Translations under genes and position numbers: made by a program | Origin: Helianthus annuus | Lineage: Eukaryota > Streptophyta > Magnoliopsida > Asterales > Asteraceae | Reading direction: 5' to 3' | Length of the DNA: 64,000 nucleotides | Assembly: GCF_002127325.2 (NCBI RefSeq) | Contig: NC_035433.2 | Coordinates: 13,814,611 to 13,878,610 of the forward strand | The notes under the pieces: generated by a model | The model's database searches: none | The model's input: the letters and a program-made list of their open reading frames with translations, nothing else | What the model was told of the DNA's origin: nothing | In this document: positions 42,719 to 54,545 of the stretch, piece after piece | How positions within the stretch are numbered: the stretch's first letter is position 1 | Layout: each line of letters opens with the position of its first letter

Positions 42719-45700
42719 TCAACCACAGTCATCATCCGCCACCATCAATCCACGAGGGAGCATCCATTGCTGTAACACTTGAGCCGTATGAAAGGATATC
42801 TTGAATCGCATCGTATGGAGCTTCATTCGAACTGTACCAAGAATCACCTCCACCAACTGCTCTGCACTCCTTTTCTTATTCGAAAATAGACGACGATTTC
42901 TTTCATTCCACACAAAATATGCCGAGGCACCGACCACCAACTTAGCAATAATATGGCTAGCAGATGTTGAGTTCACGTTACCCATTAAGAATTCCATAAT
43001 ATCATTCCAGTTATTCTGAATCAACGTCATACCAGCTAGGCCTTTAACGCCATTCCAAACCTGAGCCGCATAACCACACTCAAAGAAAAGGTGGTTGTGG
43101 GAATCCATATCAGAAGTACATAGCGAGCAACACATCAGATTATAGTTTGCATTACCTGAACATTGCCAGCTACTAATGATATCCCGAGTCTTTAATTTTC
43201 TATTGATAATCAACCACATAATAAATGAATGTTTTGGTATAGCTTGCGGAAACCATACCACTCGCCCCCATTGAACTTCATTATCATGTATCCGAATATC
43301 ATCCCAAACCGAGGAGGTATTAAACTCCATTTGCATCCCTCGTCTTGTTCTCCATATGATAGTGTCTTTATGAGTTGGATCAAGAACAAAATCATAAACA
43401 TTCTGCAGCTCAGGGAACCGATTGAACCAATCCAAAGGCCATCTCCACTCCCCATTCACGAACGTCTCCGCTAACTTAGATTTTAGATTAAAACCCGCAT
43501 TAGCTATCAAACGAGGTGTAACTAGAGAGCGAATCGGACAAATTTCGTGCCATTTATCATACCAAACATTCGTGTCCGTTCCATCACCAACCTTAATCCA
43601 TATATAATTGCGAACACTCGCTCTTAATTTAAGTATTTTCCTCCAGCTCCAAGTACTATTGTTCGTAATCGATAACTCCCAAAAACTTTTGTCACGAATA
43701 CGGTAGGAGTGAATCCACTTTACCCATAAAGACTCACGGTTAGTTAGCAAGCTCCAAATATGGGAAGCCATTAAAGCGTTATTCATGTCATGTATCTGAC
43801 GTATACCAAGGCCTCCTTCACATTTCGGCAGACAAACCTTCTCCCATCTAACTTTCGCTTTTCCTTTAATCTTATTCCCTTGCGACCACAAGAAGCAACG
43901 CATCCCGTCTTCGAGCTCACGAATAATACGCTTGGGTAAAATGAAGACCGATGCCCAATATATATGCATAGATGCCAAAACTGAACGGATTAATTGCAAC
44001 CTACCAGCAAAAGATAAACTTCTTGTTTTCCAGTCTGTTATCCGTGCCTCTATACTCTCCACAAGTCTTTTGCAATCTTTATATTTCAGCCGAGTAGAAA
44101 TGAGAGGAACACCCAGGTATCTAACTGGAAGCGCTCCCTCTTCAAACGGCATGATACTCAAAATTCTCACCTTTGCCTGCTCCGTTACATTGCCAAAGAA
44201 AACAGTACTTTTTGTCATACTAGGAACAAGACCCGAGAGAGACTTAAACTCATTAATCGCCGCCATTATAACTCCAGCCGATTTGTAGTCTCCTCTCGCA
44301 AAGATAAATAAATCATCCGCAAAACACAAGTTGATTATTCTTTGCTTCTCACACTTGTTATGGAATCTAAAATCATTCGATTTCACAACATGTTGGTTCA
44401 AAAGTAGGGTAAGGACTTCCATCACCATCGTAAAAAGATACGGAGACATAGGGTCTCCTTGCCGTAGCCCTCGCTTCCCTTTAAAATACCTAAATAGATT
44501 CCCGTTAATAGCCAACGAAAACGAAGTAGAAGCCACACACGCCATGATCCACTTTACCATCTTCGTATGGAACCCAAATCCTTCCAATGTCCCTTCCAAA
44601 AATGACCATTCTACCGTATCATAAGCCTTTTGAATATCAATCTTAAACGCACATCTAGGAGGACCCACGTTACGATGATAATTATGCATGAGCTCTTGCG
44701 TTAACAGTATATTATCCGAAATTCGTCTCCCCGGCACAAACGCAGACTGATTGATACTTACAATATCCGCCAAACCATCTTTCATCCGATCACTAATTAT
44801 TTTGCTAATGCACTTGTATAACGTGTTGCAACACGAGATAGGCCTATAATCCGTAATCACAGAAGGAGTTGGAACTTTAGGAATTAACGACACAACTGTA
44901 TGATTAAGCTGCTGTAATAATTTCCCATATTGGAAAAAATCTTTCACCGCTTTACACACATCATTCCCAACCACATTCCAAGCCCGTTTAAAGAAAACCG
45001 ACATATAACCATCCGGGCCCGGAGCCTTATTACCTGCAATCGAAAAGATAGCTTTTTTGATCTTGTCCTCCGTCACCTCTCGAACCATAAAGGCCGCCTT
45101 TTCGTCCGTTAACTTTTTATGAAACAAGTCTGGATTGGGCTGCACCATCACATTTGTTGATGAACCAAAGAATTTCGAGTAATAATCAACCATAACCTGC
45201 GGCACCATATCTCCCTCTACCATGTTACCATTCGGATCCATAATAGAAGAGATTCTACTTCGATGATTCTTCGCTTTTACTATATTATGGAAATACTTAG
45301 TATTCGAATCTCCTAACTCTAACCAATCAACTTTAGATTTCTGCTGAAGAAACAGTGCTTCATCTCGGACCGCACCCTTATAGACTTCAAGAAGATGTGA
45401 AAGTTTATTTATAACATCGCTATTCGACGGATCATCATCAACCGCACATTGGCACTCATCCAGTTCCTTCCTCGCATGTTTTACATTCTCATGTAGGTTC
45501 CCTTGTTTATGCATGAGTTTCCTTAACGGAGTCTTTAATAACTTCAGCTTCTTAACAACCTGAAACATATTCACTCCTTGAATTTCCATACCCCAAATAC
45601 GTTGAACTTCCTCCATGAAACCTGTTTTATCCACAATCAAGTTAACAAACTTAAACGGTCTTGGTTTATCCCTTACAATGCTTGGCAGAACCAGTGTACA

Positions 45701-46397
45701 TGGAGAATGGTCCGAAACTCTATATGGGTGGAACCGAGCCGCCGCCGCTTGGAAAAAATCAACAAATTTGGTATTACCCAGCACACGATCTAATTTCTTG
45801 AACACCGCTCGAGGCTTCTGCTGTTTATTTGTCCAAGTATAGTGTAATCCTGAGCTATTAACATCCGACACTTCAATGGTGTTCACACAATCCTTGAAGT
45901 CAGCCATCCCTACGTTACTTGTTGAAGAACCCGATAAGGTATCATCAAGGAATAACGTGCAGTTAAAGTCACCCATTATAACCCACGGCTTATCTCGCAT
46001 GAAAGAATGGTGCATACATAGATTACCCCACAACTCTCTTCTATTCTGGTAATTATTTTCAGCATACACAAATGAACAGAAGACAGTTTTTTTATCGACT
46101 TTAAACACAATCTGAGTGTGGACAACTTGGTCCGTTTGTGCTAGAATCATAATGTCAACAGCATTCGTATCCCACCCCCAGCATAATACGGGTACCCTTA
46201 GTACAATACACGGCATTAGAAGCCCACTCCCAAGAAGAAGAAACTTTCTTACAAATTATCTCGACATTATTAGCATTAACATGTGTCTCCAAAATCGCAC
46301 AAACCTGAAGATGATGCTCCCTCATCAGCTGCTGAACCTCTCTCTGTTTAAAGGGGTGGTTCAGTCCCCTTATGTTCCATGCAGCTATACTACCCAT
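42719..46397 (-). pseudogene. LINE ORF2, full length, single frameshift (G5 run)
   Basis: ATG at 46397-46395 overlaps the ORF1 stop. Endonuclease motifs are MGSIAAWNIRGLN, the catalytic Glu in ILETHV, DFNCTL and YRVSDHSPC. One extra base in the G5 run (C5 on plus, 46175-46179) shifts the frame after GTRIMLG; the length of 3679 nt is 3 x 1226 + 1. From there ORF2 is open for 1165 codons: RT with FVPGRRISDNILLTQE, RQGDPMSPYLF and FADD (44323-44312), then zf-RVT with CCSLC and HNHLFFEC, ending ..VADDDCG. It would be a complete endonuclease-RT without this base. The homopolymer makes a sequencing error possible. Confidence 0.92.
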
Positions 46398-46626
46398 TAA
46401 AACTCTCTTGACCGGGTGTGCTTGCACCCTCAGGTTTTTTCCCATCTGCTTTCTGATCCATATACTTAGGAATTTCTGATAGCAAATCATCTATTTGAAC
46501 ATCATCGGCTATAACCTCATCAGTATTAGTCGCTCCTCCTTTTTTGCTCCTCGCCGCTTGTCCTTCAGATTTCTCAGACAGGTTTTGCATTGTATTATCC
46601 ACTCCCTCTTCTTGTAGCACGTCAAA
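46390..46626 (-). pseudogene. LINE ORF1 C-terminal end
   Basis: About 79 codons of the acidic ORF1 tail (..LLSEIPKYMDQKADGK..GASTPGQESFNG) remain, with the stop overlapping the ORF2 ATG as ATGGGTAG. The DUF4283-like domain and knuckle are cut off by the gypsy LTR. The ATG in the LTR (MDFGGVTF) is accidental. Confidence 0.85.
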
Positions 46627-46869
46627 TGTCACACCCCCAAAATCCACCTGCGGAGTATCACCGCTTGGGAGCGTGACTGACCAGGATCAAGCCACCAATC
46701 ATATTGAACATGTAATTAATATCAAATATAATAAATGTAAACCAATCATTCAATACGATAGGTGTTCAAAACATAATCATAGGTTTCAAAGTATAGCGGA
46801 AGCATAAGTACGAAAACCCAAATGTGTAACATAAGTTCAATAAGTTTCAAAACATAATGTCCAGGATGC

Positions 46870-48339
46870 ATGGAGAATAATCGAGATAAGGGTTTAGAGG
46901 ATCTAGGGTTTCGGTCCTTTTCAGAAAGGATGCATGAGGATGTTTTCGTTACGTCAAAGGGTTCAATTAATGTCCAGGATATGCGTCAAAACTCTTCTTT
47001 GCTGAACAAACCTGTGCGGATTGATGGGAATCCATTGATACCTCGTCGAGGTGTTGTGCCGAAGGATCCTAAGGTCATCAATGTCATTGATGAACTACAG
47101 AAAATCACGGTCCCAGTTCATCCGGATACGAGTGGCTCTAACAGTCAGGAGACGCATCATGGGTTTTCTTCAGGACCGATTCAGGAGGAGCCGGTTTCAT
47201 ATGCTGAAAAGCTCATGTCACAGAATCGTAATAAAAGAGAGGTTAATTTCAGGTTTATGCAACCAGTGGAAACAAGGGAGGATGCTGACATTGTTATCCC
47301 AAAAGAGGTTGTTCAAAGGGTCCAGGATAAGTTTGAAAACGTTCTATACGGCTATTTTTTGGGGAATAGACTTCCGTATCCGGTAGTAGAATACTATGCT
47401 AAAAACGTTTGGGCGAAGTTTGGGTTTTCAAAGCTCATGATGAATTCAGCAGGATTTTTTTTCTTCAAGTTTGATTCGAACGAAGGTATGACGAAAGTGC
47501 TTGAAGGAGGGCCGTGGTTAATAAGGAAGATGCCTTTATTTCTGAATAAATGGTCACCGAAAGTTTCTTTAAAAAAAGAAGGTATCAAAACTATTCCTCT
47601 TTGGGTTAAATTGCATAATGTTCCGATTGCGGTTTACACAGATGATGGGTTAAGTTTGTTGGCCTCAAAAATTGGTGTCCCTAAAAGGTTGGATTCATAC
47701 ACTGCGGATATGTGTGCGGATAATTGGGGTAGGAGCAGCTATGCTCGGGCTATGATAGAGGTTAGTGCTGATAATGATCTTAAGGACTATATAACGCTAG
47801 CTATCCCTAAAATGTATGAAGATGGGTATGTTATGGAACGTGTGAAAGTGGAATATGAATGGCAGCCCCTACGTTGTTCTACTTGCTGTTTGTTTGGGCA
47901 TGATGATAAAACGTGTAGTAAGAATGACAAAGGTAAGGCGAAACAGGTTATTGTGGATGACGAGGGTTATGTAATGGATAATAAACGTGTTGCTCGACAT
48001 GGTTTTCCCCAAAAGAAGCAAAAGGCGAGGTTCGTCTACAAGCCGAAAACAAACAATTCAGGAGCGAGCTCTTCCGGTACCAGTAGTGGGCTACCTTTGG
48101 TAAAAATTGCAAACTCGTTTCAGCCCATATCATTGGATGATGATGATCCTCCAAAAAACGAGAGTGGCCCAGAAGCCAATGGTAGTGCTCATACACAACC
48201 TAACGAGATGGAAACTAAAGAGTCTGAGGAAGTTCTAGAGAAGATACCAACGGAGATGTCCAAGTTTATGGCTGCTAATGTCACGGATTGTCCGTCTGAG
48301 GGGGCAAGCACTCCCGGATCTAATGGTTTAAATGGGTAG
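46870..48339 (+). CDS. LINE ORF1 protein, intact (489 aa)
   Basis: This is the RNA-binding LINE ORF1, starting at ATG 46870 (MENNRDKGLEDLGF). Its N-terminal ~110 residues differ from the half-LINE ORF1. A DUF4283-like domain follows at about residues 125-290 (LGNRLPYPVVEYYAKNVWAK, MNSAGFFFFKF, WVKLHNVPIAVYTDDGLS, WGRSSYARAMIE), then the knuckle CSTCCLFGHDDKTC at about 335, a basic segment, and an acidic tail (..ESEEVLEKIPTEMSKFM) ending GASTPGSNGLNG. The stop TAG 48337-48339 lies inside the ORF2 start. There is no lesion. A start further upstream cannot be excluded because the element is cut 11 bp before this ATG. Confidence 0.92.
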   Translation: MENNRDKGLEDLGFRSFSERMHEDVFVTSKGSINVQDMRQNSSLLNKPVRIDGNPLIPRRGVVPKDPKVINVIDELQKITVPVHPDTSGSNSQETHHGFSSGPIQEEPVSYAEKLMSQNRNKREVNFRFMQPVETREDADIVIPKEVVQRVQDKFENVLYGYFLGNRLPYPVVEYYAKNVWAKFGFSKLMMNSAGFFFFKFDSNEGMTKVLEGGPWLIRKMPLFLNKWSPKVSLKKEGIKTIPLWVKLHNVPIAVYTDDGLSLLASKIGVPKRLDSYTADMCADNWGRSSYARAMIEVSADNDLKDYITLAIPKMYEDGYVMERVKVEYEWQPLRCSTCCLFGHDDKTCSKNDKGKAKQVIVDDEGYVMDNKRVARHGFPQKKQKARFVYKPKTNNSGASSSGTSSGLPLVKIANSFQPISLDDDDPPKNESGPEANGSAHTQPNEMETKESEEVLEKIPTEMSKFMAANVTDCPSEGASTPGSNGLNG

Positions 48340-51300
48340 TGTTGCAACCTGGAACATTAGGGGTTTGAATCGTCCCCTGAAACAAAACGAGATTAGAGTT
48401 CTTATTGCTGAAAATAATTTAAGTATTTGTGCTATTTTATAAACTCATGTTAATGTTAGCAATCTTGGAAAGATTTGTAAGGCGGTTTTTCGTAGATGGA
48501 GTTGGACGTCGAATGGGGATGTGTGTCAAAGAGGAACTAGAATCATTTTGGGGTGGAATCCGGATGAAGTTGATCTTATGGTTATCTCTCAATCGGACCA
48601 GGTTATTCACACTCAAGTTCGTTACAAAGCTGATTCTAAAATGTTCCTATGTTCATTTGTTTATGCGGAAAATCGATACCAGCAACGTAGAATCCTTTGG
48701 GAAAATTTATGTATGCATAGCTGCTTAGCTCGTAGCCAGCCGTGGGTTGTTCTTGGGGATTTTAACACAGCGCTCAATATGGAAGATTGCCTTTACGGGC
48801 CTTCAATTCACACAGTTAGTATGAGGGATTTTTTTGAGTGCATCAAAGTTGCTGATCTTATGGATGTTAAAAGTCACGGGTTACATTATACATGGAATCA
48901 AAAGCCTAAAGAGGGGATTGGAGTCCTTAAAAAAATAGACCGTATTATGAGCAACATCAGGTTTTTGGATTTATATCCGGAAGAGTATGCCGTATTTCAG
49001 CCGGCTCGGGTTTCTGACCATACCCCGTGTGTTCTAAAGTTGCCGTCCGTAGCTCGAGACAAGCAAAAGCCGTTTAAATTTCCAAACTTTCTAACGTCTA
49101 AACCGGAGTTTAGACAGTATGTTGTCGATGAATGGAATAAGGGTGTGCAAGGCTATGCTATGTTTTCCGTTATGAAGAAGTTGAGGAACTTGAAGCCGTG
49201 CTTCCGCAAACTCCTTCATCAACAAGGAAATCTCCATGAGAAGGTTACTAGACTTCGTAGTGAGCTGGATTTAGCTCAGCATCATGTTGACATGAACCCG
49301 CTAGATATTGAAGCTCGTAACGTGGTGGCCAAGTGTCTTCATGATTTTCAGGTGGCGGCCTATGATGAAGAATGTTTTTTAAAGCAAAAGTCGAAGATTG
49401 AGTGGCTTTGTGCAGGTGATTCGAACACTTCATATTTTCACAATGCGGTAAAGAGTCGTAATTCTAGAAATAAAATATGCTGCATTCATGATGTGCATGG
49501 AAATCATTTTGAGGGTAAGGATGTCATTACTGCCCTGGTGGATCATTATTCTAATTTTTTAGGTACCGAGCAGAATGTCCTAAATTTGGATGATGAAGAT
49601 CTTTTTGTTAATTCTCTTAACCTTGACACGGCCAATCATATGGTTAGACAAGTGACTCGAGAGGAGGTCAAAGCTGCAATGTTTAGCATTGGTGAGAATA
49701 AGGCCCCTGGCCCAGATGGGTTTACTTCGGCGTTCTTTAAACATTCTTGGGATATAGTGGGAGATGAGGTAACGACTGCTATTCTCGATTTTTTTCAGAA
49801 CGGTAAGCTTTTGAAACAGGTCAACCACACTATTATTGCTTTAGTCCCTAAAAAGGATACTCCTAACTCGGTTATTGACTACCGACCTATATCCTGCTGT
49901 AATGTCCTCTTCAAGTGCATCAGTAAAATTATTACGGATAGGATCAAAGGGGCTTTGGAGGGTTTGGTCAGTATTAATCAGTCGGCGTTCGTTCCTGGCA
50001 GGAAGATCTCTGATAACATTCTTCTCACGCAGGAATTGATGCACAACTACCACCTTAATAGAGGGCCGGCTCGATGTGCTTTCAAGATAGATATCCAGAA
50101 AGCGTATGATACTGTTAATTGGTCTTTCTTGGAAACTATTCTTAAGCGGTTTGGATTTCATTGCAAAATGGTTAAATGGATTATGACGTGTGTTACCACG
50201 GTTTCATATTCTCTAAGTATCAATGGTGAGCTGCATGGTTATTTTACAGGGAAACGAGGTCTTAGACAGGGTGATCCGTTGTCTCCATATCTGTTCACTC
50301 TAGTTATGGAGGTTCTGACCCTTCTCCTTCAGAAAGCGGCTTTGCACTCTTCGTTCAAGTTTCATGCTAATTGTCCTAAACAAAAGATCATTAGTGTCTC
50401 GTTTGCAGACGATTTGTTCATCTTTTCCCATGGGGATAGCACTTCGGTAAAACATCTGAAGGATGCGCTTGTCAAATTCACTAACATCTCGGGTCTGGTC
50501 CCTAGTCCTTCTAAAAGTACCGTTTTCTTCGGTAATGTTCCTCGTTATGTTAAAGACCAGATTTTGGAGATCATGCCCTTTCAAGAGGGTACGCTTCCGG
50601 TTCGGTATCTTGGAGTTCCTTTGATCTCTACGAGATTGGCTGCTCGTGACTGTCGTATTCTTGTGGAACGTGTAGAGCGGCGAATAGATAATTGGATGTC
50701 TAAATCCTTCTCTTTTGCAGGTAGACTTCAGCTTATCAATTCGGTTTTGGCTGCCATGTACTCTTATTGGGCCTCGGTTTTTATGCTTCCGCAAGGTGTT
50801 ATAAAAGATTTGGAGAAGAGGTTACGTACGTTTTTATGGAATGGTGGTTACCAAGGCTCGGCTAGAGCTAAAGTGGCTTGGAAAATTGTGTGCACTCCTA
50901 AAGATGAGGGTGGTTTGGGCATTAGAAGCATTACGGATGTAAATAAAGCTCTTTTGACAGCTCATATTTGGAGCATTCTTTCTAATCGCAAGTCGCTTTG
51001 GGTTCAATGGATTCACTCTCACAAGTTGCGAGGTAAGAAATTTTGGGATGTTCAATGTAGAGGTAGCGAGAGTTGGGGTTGGAGAAAGCTCCTATCTATC
51101 CGAGATAAAGTTCGATCGTTTTTCTGGATGTCTATTAGGAGTGGAAGGCAAACTAATGCTTGGAGTGACAATTGGTGCCCGTTTAGTCCTCTTCGGTCTT
51201 TTATTTCGCCTAGAGCGATTGCGAATGCTGGTTTCACTCTTTCTTCTATGGTTGCTGATCTTGTGGCGGATGATAATGGTCAATGGTTGTGGCCCGAGGC

Positions 51301-52003
51301 TTGGTATGACACATATCCGGTCCTTATAAATATTGACACGCCACAAATTCTAGCTGGTGAACATGATCGGCTTGAGTGGAAAGATCTGGATGGTAATCTT
51401 CAGCATTTTGAAACGAAGGAGGTGTGGAATAGTTTACGGAATAGAGAGGATAAGGTTTTATGGGTTAAATCGGTTTGGTTCGCTCAATGCATTCCTAGAC
51501 ATTCTTTCCACTTGTGGCTTGTTATCAAAAACAAGCTAAAGACCCAAGACAGGTTGACCATTTGGGAAGCTGGCAGTGCTACTAACTTACAGCTTATGTG
51601 CTGTCCTTTATGTAAATGTGATCGTGACTCTAGAGATCATCTCTTCTTCCAATGTCAATTTTCATCGGAGGTTTGGGGATCGGTTAGAAAATACGTTGAC
51701 ATGGGGGGTGTGCTGAACACCTGGCCGTCGATTATTCAATGGATGGAGCGTGTTTCTGATTCTAGAACGCTTGAGCATATTATTTGCAAGATCCTGGTTG
51801 CGGCTACCACGTATTTTATTTGGCAGGAAAGAAACAACCGTCTTTTTTCTGCACTTGTTCGAAATGCTGAGGCTCTCTCAAAGATCATTATTGATACGGT
51901 TCGGCTTAGAATTATGGGATTCAAGGTGAGTGGGGAACCAAAGTATGACAACATTCTGGAAAGGTGGCTGATCTCGAAGAATATGGCTTTGGAGCCGGGC
52001 TAA
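48332..52003 (+). pseudogene. LINE ORF2, full length, one nonsense codon at the endonuclease Glu
   Basis: The frame holds 1223 codons from ATG 48332 (MGSVATWNIRGLN) to TAA at 52001-52003. Codon 37 (48440-48442) is TAA where the sister copies have GAA in ILE(T/S)HV, the conserved catalytic Glu of L1 endonucleases. The remainder is open: SDHTPC at residues 228-233, RT from about residue 450 with KAPGPDG, FVPGRKISDNILLTQE, RQGDPLSPYLF and FADD at residue 691, and zf-RVT at ~1050-1120 (WFAQCIPRHSFHLW, CCPLC, RDHLFFQC). An internal start would lack the first part of the endonuclease. Single-base loss of function, hence young. Confidence 0.92.
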
Positions 52004-52390
52004 GGAGGAGTTTCTAGTTCGGCTGTGTGTCTTGTTTTGGGCTGTGATCCCTTGTTGTTTTATTTTTCCGTTGGTTTTGACATTAGTCGGGTTTGTTTCT
52101 TTTTTGTGTGTTGCTAGGTTTGGTATGTCAAGCCTAGAAGTGTGTGTTATTGTCTTAACACACCCTGTTTTTGATTGTTGGCTGATATAAAATTTCACCG
52201 GGGTAACCCTTTACCCAAAAAAAACGACCTGCTCCTCCCTGTGCAAGCTCCATAAATATCTAACGACCTGCAAGGCATGTAACAGAGGATCAACAACTAG
52301 TTGAGCGAGTTCACAGTTAACAGTTCAGTAATAGTATAGTGTGAGTAGTAGTATGTTCGTTCGTTATGTCCTGTATCGTATTAGTTTCCA

Positions 52391-52582
52391 TCGCGGCCTC
52401 CCAGGCAGGTATGCGAAGATAATAGGGGATGTTCATCCCAAGTATTCTAGACTAGGTTTATCTGTATCGCGGCCTACCAGGCAGGTGTGCGAAGATTAGC
52501 AAATTCAGTTCGCGGCCTTTCAAAGGCAGGTGTGCGAAGTCAGTCATAATATCGCGGCCAACCCTTGGCAGGTGTGCGAAGA
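52391..52582 (-). repeat. Four hairpin-forming repeats in the LTR (also 59237-59428)
   Basis: Units begin TCGCGGCC and end GGCAGGT(A/G)TGCGAAG at 52391, 52467, 52510 and 52552. Each can pair GCC/GGC and CGC/GCG across a short variable centre. On the element's own strand a unit reads CTTCGCACACCTGCC..GGCCGCGA. All four are repeated in LTR2. Confidence 0.75.
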
Positions 52583-53234
52583 TCAGTTCAATAAGTGTTA
52601 CTAGTCTAGTCGTAGTTCTATCGTTAAGTTCTATCAACTGAGTATGTACGATAAGGTAATCCAATCCCATTCCCACCCTGGGAACCCCATGCCTTGGCTG
52701 TGTGAACTCACCTTGGTTTGCTCGGTTTGACTAGTTACGTGTTCAAGTTGCTCAAAACAATCCTAACATGGTTTATCAGTAACAATCAGTGTCGCATTTG
52801 TATTAAATCACGTATTTTATCACATAATACACAGGTTGCACAACGGATGTTCGTACCACACACAAGCTTACATAATACAAGGTACACATTCGGAATACAA
52901 GTTACTTCGCATCACAATTATATTCTACTAAATAACACTTGACAATTTATTGCATAAATCCATTTAAGATGCGGCCCACATGATTTCAGGCCCAGTTAAG
53001 CGTACAACCTACTCGATGTACAATCCAATACGCGGACCATTTCATGCGGACCATTTAACCAGTCAATAACATGTACGCTAGTGTGTGTATGTGTGTGGCC
53101 CATTTGAAACTAGCTAAACTTTTCTGCTTGTGAAGCCCGATTACCACACAAGGCCCAATTGAGTATATGTATGTAAAAGAAGTTCAGGCATATAAAAACA
53201 AGTAACAAGGTCGGCCCATGGGCTCCATTACAAA

Positions 53235-53824
53235 ACTCGGACAGAAGTTTAACAAATGTCGGACTAGAGAATATGGGAATTAAACTCGGACATGTGGGAG
53301 AGGTCACAAAGGTCGGACTTGGGTGATCCATCAAACTCGGACCATGTAAGGGGAAGGGGGTTTAAACTCGGACAAGATCAAAGGGACAAGAAACTCGGAC
53401 CTCATGTGATAAGTAGGAACCTCGGACATGCATCATTATCAATAACCTCGGACTTACCTTCATATAGATAAACTCGGACCTCCCATTTTTCTTTATAAAA
53501 ATCGAACAACCTTATTTTTTTAGCAAGAAAGTCGGACAAGGGATCTTAAACTCGGACATGGGCCTGGGGCATTAAAACTCGGACTACATGAGTAGTCTTC
53601 AATTACTTCGGACAAGCCACAAAGTAGTATACTCGGACCCATATCATGCCTAAAGGTCGGACACAAGCTTCACATAAACACTTAAAGTCGGGCTAAGGGT
53701 TAACCCACCAAAACTCAGACAATAATATCCATATATAATGTTTAAACCTCAGACAACAATCTTAATATAAAGCTCGGACCTTGTTTGATTTATAAAAGTC
53801 GGACATACATCACAAAACTCAGAC
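53235..53824 (-). repeat. Array of ~24 dispersed GTCCGA(G/C) motifs in LTR1
   Basis: On the plus strand ACTCGGAC or a close variant (CCTCGGAC, GTCGGAC, ACTCAGAC) occurs about 24 times in 590 bp, all in the same orientation, spaced about 15-40 bp apart with unrelated sequence between. Examples are 53235, 53284, 53335, 53366, 53393, 53420, 53446, 53472, 53550, 53577 and 53631. The array lies 720-1310 bp from the LTR start. Confidence 0.85.
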
Positions 53825-54545
53825 ACTTCAATCATGCGTGAACTCCAAACATTGCACAGAATCAAAAACAAGATCAGAACAGTTACGTTTTTCCATTTCA
53901 TGACGAAGAGAACCCTAATCCTATTGAACCTGTCTAACATCAATTCCATTATCACATCAATCATGTATTTCTTAATCACCAAACAAATCGATCACACAAC
54001 CATTCGATGTCATTAACATTATAATCAGACTCAAATCCAAATCACAGCACATTATATGGAAAACTAGGGTTTTAACATCAATCAATCAATCAACAATTAA
54101 CATCACACAATGATTAAACAATTACCTTGATTCGATTCTAGATGGATTGGCAATCAACCTTGATGCAAAAGACTTGTGAATCCAAGAATGATAAGAAGGT
54201 GATTGTAGAGAGGATTAGGGAATGTGGGTACGTGTTTTGATTCTTGTGATGATTAGTGAATGATTAGTAAAAGAGATTAGGGTTAAGTATGGTTTAATTT
54301 TCACTAATTACACTATACATCCTGAGTTTCTATATTTTACACAAGTACACCATCCCCTAACAATTTCACAATTCCACCACCATGTTCATATATTTACCAA
54401 TTTCACAATTAACAAACAATCATGCACAATCACACAATTAAAACATATATAATTCCATGGCAATCAATTGTGCAAGTAAACAACTAAATAATACAAGAAC
54501 GTGCAATAAATGCGAAATAGAATCTTGGAAATTCGAGTTGTCACA

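Larger units (their letters stand above)
42521..46626 (-). mobile_element. L1-type LINE (minus), cut in ORF1 by a gypsy insertion
   Basis: The tail hairpin complement is at 42527-42546 with T6. ORF2 runs over 42719-46397 and the ORF1 end over 46390-46626. Sequence stops at the gypsy LTR edge (46627), with TCAAA as the possible 5 bp TSD. The missing 5' part of this LINE should lie beyond 64000, on the other side of the gypsy tandem. Confidence 0.9.
46859..52224 (+). mobile_element. L1-type LINE, near-complete, ORF1 and ORF2 present
   Basis: The insertion in the gypsy LTR is exactly defined by comparison with LTR2 (59050-59075). The left join follows '..aacataat' and the right join is before 'cgacctgctcc'. 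The 11-13 target bases 'ccatgctccacaa' are lost, so there is no TSD. It contains ORF1, overlapping ORF2, a 3' UTR, the tail hairpin at 52197-52216 and A8. Only 11 bp precede the ORF1 ATG, so the 5' UTR is probably truncated. Confidence 0.93.
46627..54545 (-). repeat. Gypsy LTR1, split by a LINE at 46859-52224
   Basis: The LTR runs from its end (TGTCACACCC complement at 46627) to its start (TGTGACA complement at 54539-54545). Without the LINE it is ~2.55 kb and equals LTR2. It holds the GCGGCC-type repeats and the GTCCGA array. Short frames inside (e.g. 53749-53982) recur in LTR2 and have no protein match. Confidence 0.88.

Noticed and set aside
53235..53824. CRISPR-like array
   Set aside because: The repeated unit is only ~8 bp, spacing is irregular, there are no cas genes and the context is a plant LTR.
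53749..54016. Small frames of 60-77 codons in LTR1, repeated in LTR2 (60596-60863)
   Set aside because: They are duplicated with the LTR and have no domain; conservation reflects the recent tandem duplication.
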